From the NCBI GenBank assembly GCA_910574455.1, contig CAJSYZ010000010.1, forward strand, positions 1,888,770 to 1,952,769: DNA of 64,000 nucleotides, written 5' to 3'. Made by a program: the position numbers and the translations under genes. Positions 32,201 to 42,769 of the stretch are shown here, piece by piece. The notes under the pieces are model-generated. The model did no database searches. It saw only the letters and a list, made by a program, of their open reading frames with translations, and was not told the origin of the DNA. Source of the DNA: Trichaptum fuscoviolaceum (Eukaryota > Basidiomycota > Agaricomycetes > Hymenochaetales > Trichaptaceae). Every line of letters begins with the position of its first letter. Positions within the stretch are counted from its first letter, which is position 1.

Positions 32201-33589
32201 TGGAATTCTAATGTCAGGGTTGAACATTTCAGTCAGTACGGCTTTGTGGGTTTATAAAGGCGCAATAGTGAAAGGAAGAGAAGTGACACTGTAAGATCTT
32301 CTGTTCGAATTTCGCCTTGACAATACATTAATCTTTCTACGGCGGCCATGATCATGATTTTCTGATCGTCATAAAGATGGTCGGGAAAGAAAGAGCAGCT
32401 CAGAAGCAGAAGAAGAGCCGTTGACGACTTTCACAGAAGTACACGTAGCTTCCCTTGAAGATATCTAATTAACTCACTTACAATTTATACTCTCCGCTTT
32501 TGATTGAACGAGCGCCCCCGAGTCGTTAGGGTGCCGTCACTTCTCTAGAAACATCGGTGAGAGCACCGCACTGAGAATCTTGCTCGTGCTCTTGATCTTC
32601 AGCGTAAGATTGTCTTAGAGCTACGAAACTGGACCTGAAAAGGACTTGATAAATTATCCTGGAGAAATCCCACATAAAAATAAGTACTAAAGAACTCACA
32701 GGTCAAACATATTTGATGAACATCGTCGCGTATTGTAGACATGTGAGATATCTGGGAAGTTGCTCGCGGGACTGAGCTGCAACCGCCGGAAGTCGCGCTC
32801 GATAAAGATGACGTCCAAACGCCTATATCTTCTATCAATAATCATGACATCTAGCGTACTTGCATGCCAACAGACGGACCATCGTCATAGAGTATACACG
32901 AATGAACACCTCTATATCAACGAGCAAGTGAGCAGCGAGCGTTTAGGAGTAGATGTAGAGAACGTTAATACAAGTGATCCTCTGAAATTCAGAGAAGGTT
33001 GGACTTTGGAAGAATTCCACGTACAGCTTCGAATATTTCTTCCACGCAGTTGAGAGATCCACCTATACCATCCAGACATCTCTACCCACCAGGAGTCGGA
33101 CGGTCCAGGACTAGATGCACTTATGGCACACGTATTGTGCCAGTGTCGTCGCATGCCGAGATTCAGTATATTGTAGGAGCTCAGTCAATGAAAGGATCAA
33201 GAGCCGAAAACCCCTTGTTCAAAGATGTCAAGGATGTGATTAAACGAAGACCTCGCCGATTGCAAAGAAAGCTGAGAAAACAGCCAGTGAGAGTCGACTT
33301 TATGTCACGTAACGTGACATGTGATCATTACTGTCACTGTCACTATCATGGTGTAGCGAGATCGTGAGAAATGTCCGGTATTCCAGGGATCTGGCCCTGA
33401 GACAAGTCCATTCAAAAATCAAATTCAATCAACATTTGACAAAAAGAATCCAAATGATACTGTGTATGATATTCTATCAACAAAGGGTAAAAATGACATA
33501 TAAGATTATGATACAGAAAGGACAGCTTGAATTCCTTAACTTCTCTACTTTCTGCATCGGCCACCGACTCCAATGAACTTGAAGATATA
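32201..33589. other. Intergenic spacer in DUF6534 array
   Basis: About 1.4 kb, the longest spacer of the array. It contains a short inverted repeat (33302-33320) and two weak plus-strand ORFs (32760-33053, 32999-33367) that I do not accept as genes. Confidence 0.4.
33302..33320. repeat. Short inverted repeat around CACGTAACGTG
   Basis: Nine-base arms (ATGTCACGT and ACGTGACAT) are separated by one base. It may be a dimeric transcription-factor site or chance. Confidence 0.6.
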
Positions 33590-35404
33590 TCATATATGCC
33601 GCGCTGATGGGATGTCTTCTGAGCGCTCAGTCACTGTTAGACAGCGAGGTTCCGTGTTTCCTGCGTCGTGGAACGCAATTGTTGTCGCTTCTGTGGGCGA
33701 TGAGGCGAGTGCATGATGTTTAAGGCCTCCCTCCTCTGTAAAAACAGGTAATTCCATCCTCGCCCGTAGAGAGCTTCGATTATTAAGCCTAGTAATGTCG
33801 TTCATATCGTTATGGCATTAGTCCGTGATGATAGGCTTTTCAATATCAGTAGAGTCCTTACATAGCCACTGCGATGGAGTAATCAGTCTCACAATGAGAA
33901 AATCGACATAAGTTTGTACATGTTATACAATATACTCACAAAGCGTTATTACATGCACTTTGCTCAAGCAGACATGAAAGGGCACCCTTCCGTAATATGT
34001 TAGGGACATCGAATAGTGTATGAGGTTTTCAATACAACCTACCAGTAGTACTCAAGGGGAGCTTGGAGGAACGCTATCAAATGCCCCACTTGCGTAGCCG
34101 TAACTAGGATGCCTCGATTGACCGTGAAGAAAATGAGAGTCTTAATCACAGATTTGGTTCTGTAAATTGTAATTTTGTCAGTCACTCCTGCAATAGAATA
34201 AGCGATGACCTACCCTGGATATACCACCTTGCTTGATGAAAAGAATAGCAGCATAGCAGCTGTAGCGAGGATATCACAAGCCGCTGCTGCACTCGTAGTC
34301 ATGACACCCAATATCTGAGGGGGAAAGGATGAAAGACAGAAATCTATGGTGGTCGTATGCACCTACCTTTGGTTTAGTATCTGCAAACGAAAAACCGAGT
34401 CGATGGTGTATAAGAAGCTCAGCTAGCGCTGCTAAAAAAATACGAAAGTATTAGATGCAAATACAGTTATAAATTATTCCAAGGACCTATAGCCAAAGCG
34501 AGTGAGCTAACTGCCAAAAAAACCTGTCAGCACAAAAATATGAAACAATCAGCTTGCGAATGGCCTTTGGAAACGATTGTTACATACTATGAGCGACGGA
34601 ATAACATGCGAACGCCCTTTCACTGAAGTCTATCAGGTCTCTTGTCCGATACATGCTTTTCTAACCTCACCGATATAGATACGAGATGCATAGAAAATCT
34701 GTGCTCTACGAGTGAAAGTTAAAGACATCGTAAGTAAGTCAGAAAAGATCATACAGACAGGAATATGACGACAGCCGATATGAAGTATTCAGCACAGAAC
34801 GTTCTGTTGACGTTTCTTAGTACAGCAACTTGAATAGGAATAGGTCAGGACAATCCGACGCACTTTGTGACGTAGGCGAACGAAAATACATCTCCGATGT
34901 CTGTAACCTGGGGCTTGTGAGAATGGAAGAAATTACTTCTCAGATAGCTATTACCAAGTACACATAGAGAGACTGGATCGAGAGAGCGCTCGTTGAAATG
35001 TCCAGTGCACTATACAGCCCGAGCTTTAGTGAAGAATAGAACGGGGCTAAACTGACGAACAGCATAATCATAATCTATTAAAGTAATTGTTAATGCTATC
35101 GCAAAGACAATTTGCTATTCCTCTTACGAAAATTTTGCACATATGAGAGTCTTCGGTTCCTGTTCCCGTGAAATACAAGTAGGCTTGGACAATTGATATG
35201 CCAAGCAATCTGTAGTGAGACATCCATAAGAAGGAGTTTACGAGCTTACATCCAGAGCTGTCTCACAACGTCGCTGCCATTACTCCTACATGTGTCAAGA
35301 AAGCGGCTGTTAGTCCCAAGGCCTGAAATACAGAGTTTAGGATGCTCACCCCAGAATATTGGGCTTAGGTAGCGCGCCGGGTCAATATACAAGTTAGCCA
35401 ACAT
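33590..35404 (-). CDS. DUF6534-type membrane protein 4
   Basis: Same multi-exon plan. The start at 35404 reads MLANLYIDPARYLSPIFWG. Then come a 19-nt exon (VMAATL), LLGISIVQAYLYF, ALDISTSALSIQSLYVYL, VTDIGDVFSFAYVTK, TFCAEYFISAVVIF, AQIFYASRIYI, VKGRSHVIPSLI, VFLAVSSLALAI, ALAELLIHHRLGFSFADTKPK, ILGVMTTSAAAACDILATAAML, the NRGILVTATQVGHLIAFL helix and VPFHVCLSKVHVITL. The 7-nt microexon at 33862-33868 and the tail LNNRSSLRARMELPVF... to the stop at 33590 complete it. It is closest to gene 2 in the loop before TM5 (NHRL/HHRL). Function unknown. Confidence 0.7.
33862..33868 (-). other. 7-nt microexon in DUF6534 gene 4
   Basis: TGGCTAT lies between an ATCGCAG acceptor and a GTAAGG donor; joining gives TLLAMLNNR in frame. 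Confidence 0.7.
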
Positions 35405-36701
35405 GTTTGCTATGATACTGGACAAGATGGATGATATTTGTACACTGGTGCTTTAGCAGGGCTTTCATGAATGAAAGAAGAAAGAGCAATTTGCTTCGTT
35501 CTTTTATACTGTATAACATCTAGGAGCCCGATCTGAAATAACAATCTGTTTCTATACGACAAGGCGAATTTCACTCACTAAACATCCTTCACACCAGTGG
35601 CGATATCCTTTTTCACCCGCAGAATAATCCAACAGCATTTTCGTTTTCCGTAAAAACGGGAGACAGGTAAGACCCTGACGTATGCAGTTTTAGAAATTGG
35701 CGTATGGAGTGCAATTAAAGCTGATTATGGATGAATTAACTTTCTATCCTATAAATAAGACAGACTTACAGTAAGGAGCCGCTTTGTTTCTATCCGCCCG
35801 TTAACAGCCACAGTTAAAGTCGCGGCTTTCTTTATTGCCGCTCTTCAGTGCGTCGAAGCTGGGTATAGGCTTTCCATTCTTACAGCAAAAGATTCTGTTA
35901 TTAGCACTGGAATCGCTACCTGAAGGAACATTAGATCCATTGGATATCTTCCGCAATAATGGCACATAGCTTGCTTCCATTTGATGTTCTGCAGCGGTCA
36001 GAACAAAAGCATCGTTACCTACCTTCGTTCATTGATTGAGTTTTAGATGCATGCTCTGCAGGGTTTGGCGAAGACGTTGTATTCTGCGAACGGCCAGAGA
36101 GTTCTTGCTTCATACATCCTTTCATGTGAAGCCCGGCTCCACGCAGATGCTACCAAAGTAAGAGTTTTATTATTATTGTCAGAGTATTTTGACTTTCACC
36201 GCACTAATTTGAAGTTTTGCGTCCACCTGATCGTTGATTGTGGGAGAGGAGATCGGCACTTCGTTCATGATCGGAGAATTGAGGACCTTGACCTTCAGGT
36301 AATTTGTTCAAGCGCGCCTAGCTCACTGAACGGAAGGAAGATATCAAAGTCGCCTTGCTCTTATGCGCTGGGTGTTGTCTGTGCCTGTCACCATCATGTC
36401 TGATTTTATGGTCTGCCAGCTCTTTTTCGGAGCGAACGTCGAGCCTCAACTGATGAGCGGCTTTTGACAGTGGTTTGTTCAGATGAGTTATTCGGCGCGT
36501 CATCTGACCGAGTGATAGGCAAGGTCGAACAGATGCAATGTATTAGAAATGCTGAGCGTTGAGTTCTAGTATTTACACAGTCTCATCAGAGCATTTTCGC
36601 ACTCCAGCAAATAGCAGTAAAGTATACAACCACGAAAGCAACGGTCTGGCAACCACTGGGATTAGCGAGCGTCCAAGGGATTTTTCAAGCGGCTGGAGCA
36701 A
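35405..36701. other. Intergenic, no gene recognised
   Basis: About 1.3 kb. A 118-codon frame at 36047-36403 has no recognisable features and no good splice context; I do not accept it. Nothing else seen. Confidence 0.4.
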
Positions 36702-38300
36702 CTACACGCCATCTGGAATATCCTCCATGCAGTCCATGTTATAGAGCACGAGCTTCATGCCATCCCGATTTTCAAAACGAATGCCGCGCTCTTCCATCTT
36801 CGGTTGCCAATTATCCAGCCACTCATCTGATCGACCTAGGAAGCCAAATGATCCTGCATCCCGAAGTCGAACAACTTTCAAGTTCGGGAAGCCTCCAGCG
36901 AGCAGCTCCTGCATCAAACGATCCACAGGTGCTTGGATTACTTGATCGTACATCCGCTTCGGCGCATTGATCGCATTTTCATGTGGAGGGAATATGCCAA
37001 TTCTCTCCAGCGTAGGGTGCGCTAGCGGAAATTGCGTAGGTTGCAGAGGATTGAAGATGAGGTCCCGTAAATGTGGGCAAAGGGCAAGCATAGTCCGTAA
37101 TGATCGGTTTTCTCGCACGGCGACGCTTTCTGAAAGCGAAAGTACAGCCTTCGGTGTTAGATTTGATGTACGTAGAAATCGGAGACGTGGACCATAGATC
37201 GTGAGGAAGCGTTCGGTCGGGGTATGTAGCTTCAGGATGTTCACCGGTGTAATCGACAAAGACCGGATTTGAGGTAGTTGGAGTTCTTCCTCGGTGGGTT
37301 CAGGTGGTAAGCAGTAGGGCGCAGAGGCGGGTTGTTCTGCTGGCATCAAAAAAGTCAGGAACTTGTCCCAAACAGGTACGGGTGCACCATGGGGAGTCGG
37401 GAATGGACCCAAACGCAGCTCTCGTAAATAACGAAGAAAGCATGGCTTTTCGTGCAAGAGCTCAACGGGTTGTTTTGGATAGAATGTGTGCAGCACCGAC
37501 AGAGAGCGCAGGTATGGCGTCTCGTACAGCAAAGCTTGCAACTCGACAAATCGTGGGCTTTCAGAAGCAATCCACTCCAGTTTCTTCAGAGAACGGCCAC
37601 AGTGTTTCCCGAGGGCAACCAAAACGTCCGCATGCGTAGCAAAGCCCAAAGGACCGCCCCATCCATTGCTATTAGTATAGATCATGAGGTTTGGCGTGCA
37701 CTGCAATGCACGTACAACAGCGGCATGATATATCTCCAACTCCACGCGCTTTTTCTCGATGTCTTCACCTGCGGAACTCGGACATATTCCGTTCCGACAT
37801 TCAATTTCCTTCACCCACCATCCGTACCCTCGGCTTTGGGGATCGCGGGCCTTCGTACGCTCTAGCACTGCAATTAAAGGCTGCATATGTTCGTGGCAGC
37901 AGAGGGTGATGTGCTCGTAGGTGAGCTTGATTGCTGCGAGACGCCAGGCACGGCACACGAGCTGAAGGGCGCCTGCATTCTGCCGACTCTCGCGCTCCAT
38001 CTTCTTCGTGATTTGATCATGCACGCCAACGTGAAAAGCATCGGGTAGAGATATGTTGAGTTTTCCCGCAAGCCGCGTCACATATGCGAGAATAAGATCC
38101 CATATTTCAGTTGGCAGCGCAGGAAGACGGGGGCTGTCCGGTGCAAAAGAGATGGTTGGTGGGTCTCCAATGAAATCTTCGTCCAGTGATGAATATGGCT
38201 TGCTCGTGCTGAAGATTTTGGTGTTAGAAAACAGGCGACTCATCCGCTTCAGAGCTTTCGCTGTAGCAGTTGTCGTGATGTTTTGCCTGCCAAGATCCAT
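36702..38300 (-). CDS. F-box protein (agaricomycete type)
   Basis: A single open frame of 532 codons. The F-box begins near residue 59 (LPALPTEIWDLILAYV) and continues after a loop with ALQLVCRAWRLAAIKLTYEHI. The rest has scattered leucine-rich strands (LKKLEWIASES, LRSLSVLHTF, LRELRLGPFP, IRSLSITPVNI, LRFLRTSNL, HLRDLIFNPL, LKVVRLRDAGSF) without a strict repeat period. The predicted role is a substrate adaptor of an SCF ubiquitin ligase. It belongs to neither the array family of region 1 nor, closely, the gene at 887-2317. It diverges from the STN1-like gene across a 555-bp spacer. Met1 at 38300 is the first of two plausible starts; the second is MSRLFSNTK. Confidence 0.75.
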   Translation of the reverse strand: MDLGRQNITTTATAKALKRMSRLFSNTKIFSTSKPYSSLDEDFIGDPPTISFAPDSPRLPALPTEIWDLILAYVTRLAGKLNISLPDAFHVGVHDQITKKMERESRQNAGALQLVCRAWRLAAIKLTYEHITLCCHEHMQPLIAVLERTKARDPQSRGYGWWVKEIECRNGICPSSAGEDIEKKRVELEIYHAAVVRALQCTPNLMIYTNSNGWGGPLGFATHADVLVALGKHCGRSLKKLEWIASESPRFVELQALLYETPYLRSLSVLHTFYPKQPVELLHEKPCFLRYLRELRLGPFPTPHGAPVPVWDKFLTFLMPAEQPASAPYCLPPEPTEEELQLPQIRSLSITPVNILKLHTPTERFLTIYGPRLRFLRTSNLTPKAVLSLSESVAVRENRSLRTMLALCPHLRDLIFNPLQPTQFPLAHPTLERIGIFPPHENAINAPKRMYDQVIQAPVDRLMQELLAGGFPNLKVVRLRDAGSFGFLGRSDEWLDNWQPKMEERGIRFENRDGMKLVLYNMDCMEDIPDGV

Positions 38301-38855
38301 TTGCTATGATCGCAATATTAGTACAACTGCGATGTAACAAAGAAAGACGCGCACATTGTAATAAGTTTAATAGCACTTCAATACGGGTGAGGTTAGATTT
38401 CAATGGTTTGATGGAAAAGCTCAACACTGGCTGATAATCGAATGAGTTGTTGCTGTTGTTGACTGCACACTGGCAGAAGCGTTCGGAAGCCCACACCAAC
38501 TTTGTAAGACGTAATCAATACGTAAGTAGCCCAAAGTAGTGGCGAGTTATCCCCTTCATTGTGCTCGAAACTTAACAAATTCCAGAGATAATAAGAGGAT
38601 AAACGGCGTATGCTAGACAGTCATGAGATATTATCAGGTATACAAATAATGAGTATGTCTTTTCTCGCTATCATATTGTGCATAGGGCTTAGTCACGTGA
38701 CCCATGCGCGCCACACGACGCGGTTCCCAACTCGTGGCCAGCCCCTTCAATACGCCCCTTCTTGACGCTTCCGCTAACAGTTCTCACAACACTTGACTCA
38801 TGAACACGCGTATAAAATAAGAAGGACGAGAAACCGGACAATAGAGAATACCTGA
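38301..38855. promoter_or_regulatory. Divergent promoter spacer with E-box
   Basis: This shared upstream region of the F-box gene and STN1 contains the palindrome GTCACGTGAC at 38692-38701, a CACGTG core of the kind bound by bHLH factors such as Cbf1, Pho4 or SREBP-like proteins. The binding factor is not identifiable. Confidence 0.4.
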
Positions 38856-41281
38856 ATGTCGTTCACATCAACTTTGCGATCCCCAACCAAGACAAGAGCT
38901 AGCCAACGAACGAAGGTCATCCTGCTGACACCGACGAAGCGGAAGAGACTCAGCTCTGATGCGAGCGCGAGTAGTGCAGATACAAGTCAACATGATGCTG
39001 GGCCTTCGAAGCTTGATGCCTCAGAAAGGACACCGCTGGCAACAAGGACAATGAGAGCGAACGGTGAAGGCAAGAAGAGGGTCTGCGAATCTGGCCTTAA
39101 GAAGTACCTTCACTCGAAAATGGAGCTATATCAATGGACATTCACCCGTGCTGCTATCGCTCCGTGCTTCACGAGAGATGTCTTGAGTATGGAGTTGGAT
39201 GATGACAGTGAGTGGCCCGACGTGTCTTGTAGGTGTCTTGTGTAAAGCTGACCGCATCGCTCGCAGATGATGATATGTACTGGCTAGGGAATGTTCCTTG
39301 TCGAACAGTTAGAGTCATCGGCTTGGTAGTTGGGATAGATAATTTTGACGATATGACACGGCTGAAAAGTAAGCACATTTGCAACATGACACCGATCCAC
39401 ATTGACGGTTCGTTGTTTGTAGTCGACGACGGTACTGCAGTCATTGACTGCGACTACAAGCATCCGAAAGCACACAAGGCTGTTCCGTCTCCCTCCCTTA
39501 AACGACATAAGCGCGTATCCTCTTTGACCAAACCTTCGTCTTCCAGAGGCCCCGAGACTCCAAGCAAATCCATTCCCGCGAAGTACCGCCCACCCGCAAA
39601 TGCTTCGAAACCAACATCCACAACAAAGCAGAATAATAAGTCACTACTTGCTGAACCAGTGACAGTTCCTCCCATAGATGTTGGCATGACGATTCGGGCG
39701 ATAGGACGGGTAATGCGCGGAAGAGGGTCAAGGTTTCTTCGAGTAGAGCCTGGAAATCTTGGTTGGTTCCTAGATATCATATTACTACTCAGAATCTTAA
39801 TACTCCATACAGTGAAATGTCTTTCCTCAAACGACGAACCTCAGCACTGGCTGGAAGTTACTCGTCTGCACCGCGACTCTTACGCTTCTTCAGAAGCATT
39901 CAGCATTCCGAAACTCGAAACGCAACAAACACAGCATACTCAGGAAAACTCTGTCCCCCGCCTTGCTTCGCCTTCGGCTTCTAGCTTAATCGCACCATCT
40001 TCCCCGATCCCCATCTCTTCGCCCACCAAGACCGCATCCAGTCCTGTCCGGGGATCTTCCACAGTTAGTCTTGAATTCATTATTTATCTTTCTTCGAGTA
40101 TTTCATTGACACAGAACTTTCAGCCGCCCAAGAAGCCTCGTCTACGACATCCATCGAAACTCAGAACTCGTGACTTGACAGATATTACTTTTCGAATGTA
40201 CCTCAAGCACTATATGGACTTCGCACCTCCGTACCGTTTTGCACAAGAAACCGATGACTTACAGCCTGAGCGTTGTACAACACCTACGCCCTCAAGTCGA
40301 CTTCGCTCTGGCAATCAACTGGACTCCGACACACCTCGCCCGTCAAGGGCAGGTGCGGTCTCTTATCCGAGTAGCCCTGCGAAAGCCAATGACGAAGACA
40401 ACTTTGATAACAGTCAGTACGGGTTCACTCTCAGCTACCTCCGCCGTGTCCCTGTCCTAGCAGAAATGGCTCGGGGCGTAGTCAGAGCCGAGCGAAAGCG
40501 TCGCGAACGTGAAGCCCGGCAGCGCGAGAAAGCAGAACTGGCAAATCGTGCAGAACCCAGCTCGAGATCCATCACTAACGCGAGCTCGTCTAAGTCGTCT
40601 TCTACAGCCCCTGCTCATACCTCGACGAACTCCACGAGTGTGAGTCAGCACTCGGGAAAGGGGAAGACAAGCTCTGAGCCCACGTGCAAGAAGATGAAGC
40701 GGCTTTTTCAGAAGACACTCCGAGAGCTGTACGCAGAGGGTAGCATCGTGCTCTGGACTGGAGGTGTGCGACACTGGTCGCACGCATCCGGATTCAATGA
40801 GGACGAGAAACTGGATGAAGGTTCGAGTGCGATGTGGAAGACAAGTACGAGCATTGGAGTTGGCAATCTGAGCATGGCGACTACGAGCACGGCGATTAGT
40901 AGAGCGGGGGCTCAGACACAGGGTGGCGAGGGTGACGACAGTGCCGGAGAGCTATCCGAACCCAGCGCACGCGAGGAGGCGTACCTCCCCGTCACGACGA
41001 CGACGATGGCGCCGCTCATCCTTGGTGCCATCCGGACATTATCTCTACCGCCCACTCAGTCGACATCAGGCGGTAGAACTCAGCCAAGTTCACTCGCGTC
41101 TCGGTCGACCGGACGCAAGCAACGGCATCCGACCGCCTCTGAGATTCTCGCGTACCTGCATGCGATGGACATGCGTTGGGAGCGTTTAGGGATGTGGACC
41201 ATCGAGGAGGTGTTGGAGAAGCTGAGGAGGGACGACAGAATTTACCAGATTGGAGAAGGTAGGTGGGCGTTGTGTGTTTGA
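38856..41281 (+). CDS. STN1: STN1-like telomere end-protection (CST complex) protein
   Basis: Exons 38856-39207, 39267-39368, 39423-39761, 39813-40063 and 40115-41281 give 736 residues in phase. After a basic Ser-rich head comes the Stn1 N-terminal OB-fold: YQWTFTRAAIAPCFTRDVLSME, YWLGNVPCRTVRVIGLVVGID, IDDGTAVIDCDYKH, IRAIGRVM and HWLEVTRLHR. A long disordered, Ser/Thr/Pro-rich linker follows, then a basic helical stretch (RAERKRREREARQREKAEL), then likely winged-helix sequence ending in IYQIGEGRWALCV. STN1 works with CTC1/Cdc13 and TEN1 at telomeres to limit resection and recruit DNA polymerase alpha. Introns 2 to 4 (54, 51 and 51 nt) are all stop-free multiples of three, so the genomic frame is open across them. 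The protein is longer than yeast Stn1 owing to the linker. Confidence 0.8.
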
Positions 41282-42001
41282 AGCCCTCGTCGAGTCATCA
41301 TCATCACCACATATATACATACATAATTATCTACATTTGTACGAGTAGTCACTATCGTATTTCGTCAGAAACATCGCTACTGAGATATCTGAATGCACTC
41401 CATAAATATGTGACTCGATCTTGCGCTCCCGCACGCTGCCGTCTGTTGTTGGTTATCTAGAAAGAAAAGCTTCCTCGAAGGATGCTGAAGTGAAAAATTG
41501 GGCTGGCAGGTTCTTATGGGAGAAGCCGCCCTCGAGCTCGCTGAAAAGGTCCTTGCTCAAGGGCGACTTAGGTTGCCGAGGGGCCGACAAGCCAAGCCCG
41601 CCGTCCCCTGGGCACTACCAACCACGAAGAGACCTCTTTGAGGCCTTTAGAAACACCAACAGAGGTGAGGGTGGGTGGGTTGCGAATATTTGAGGTCTTC
41701 ATTGTGTGTCGCCGCTGTCTTGAGGTTCGGAGTCGTCCTTGTTGTTATGGTCGATGATCAAGACGCGACGCAGTTTGACGCGTGACGTACGCGTGCTCCC
41801 GCTTGTCACGAGTCGTGGTACTTCTTCAAAGTCCTGCCACTTCGCGGTCGACCTCGAGATCGACTGTTGGGCGCGACTTACAGCCAAATAAATGTTATAC
41901 CTCCAAGTCTTTGTAATTTATCACTTTGAACCACTTCGCACTACCATAATCCCTCATGCAGGAAGAAAACATATCCGACAATCTATACACTTTGTACAAA
42001 T
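41282..42001. other. Intergenic, no gene recognised
   Basis: STN1 3' region with an (AT/CA)-rich stretch. Short ORFs at 41421-41693 and 41699-41887 show no recognisable features. Confidence 0.4.
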
Positions 42002-42009
42002 GACAAGAG

Positions 42010-42599
42010 TAGAGATGGCCAGGTCAGACCCAGCGTGACCCGGGTCGACCGCTGACTTGGCCTGCGGTGACCTGACCTAATATTGGCCTGACCTGGTGGG
42101 TCAATGCAGGTCAAGTCATAGGTCAGGGTAAGGCTGGAAAATTCTGACCTGTGCCGACTTAAGCTGGCCTGGGCCGACCTAAAAGTTTAATTATTACTAT
42201 ATTTGGTGTTACTTGGCCACATTTATATTGACTGAAAGTAGAAAATGTTGCCACTTTTGAACTCATGTGGTCCTGCCGATGATCCGGCCTATGAAACAGG
42301 GCCGTTTTTAGCTCCTTAAAGGGAATACTAGAGCCGCATAGGTCTCCATATATGGTAATTGGTCTTTTATATATTAAAACATAATAATTATACAGTTAAA
42401 AGTAATATTTTAGATATAGTTCTAGGTCAGAAAGTCGACCTAGGCTGACCTCCGACCTGACCTACGTTGACCTCGACCCGTAGGTCACAGCAGGTCAAGG
42501 TCAAGGTCAACCATCTCAGGGAATTTTACTGACCTGATCAGGTCGAGGTCAGGGCAAAAGTACCGCTGACCTGGCCTGACCTGACTTTGCGGATCTCTA
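42010..42599. mobile_element. Non-autonomous hAT-like element rich in AGGTCA motifs
   Basis: The element is flanked by an 8-bp direct repeat, GACAAGAG, at 42002-42009 and 42600-42607. Its ends are inverted: both read TAGAGAT inward, followed by an AGGTCAG-type block. An 8-bp target duplication and TAGAG-type termini are hallmarks of hAT transposons. The outer parts hold roughly 19 copies of AGGTCA or TGACCT in both orientations, while the centre (about 42180-42420) is AT-rich and free of them. No transposase frame is present. Subterminal repeats of this sort are the usual transposase-binding sites of hAT elements. Confidence 0.8.
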
Positions 42600-42769
42600 G
42601 ACAAGAGCGCTAAGAGACAAACGGGCAATGCTATGAGACGCGGCGAACCTCGATGCCAGGATCACGAATTGTTCTCCAAGGCTATTGCTCTATCTTCTCA
42701 TTCACTGAGCACCCTTCTCTATCCTTGTAGAAGAGAATGTCACCTAAACACAAAGATAGTCAGACGACT

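Noticed and set aside
32808..33053. Short plus-strand frame with a hydrophobic start (MTSKRLYLLSIIMTSSVLA)
   Set aside because: It looks a little like a small secreted protein, but there is no promoter, family match or cysteine pattern, and it lies in the spacer of a minus-strand array.
36047..36403. 118-codon plus-strand ORF
   Set aside because: No recognisable domain and its composition matches the surrounding non-coding DNA.
42010..42599. CRISPR-like or tandem repeat array of AGGTCA
   Set aside because: Motifs are irregularly spaced and in both orientations; the 8-bp target duplication and inverted ends explain it as a transposon.
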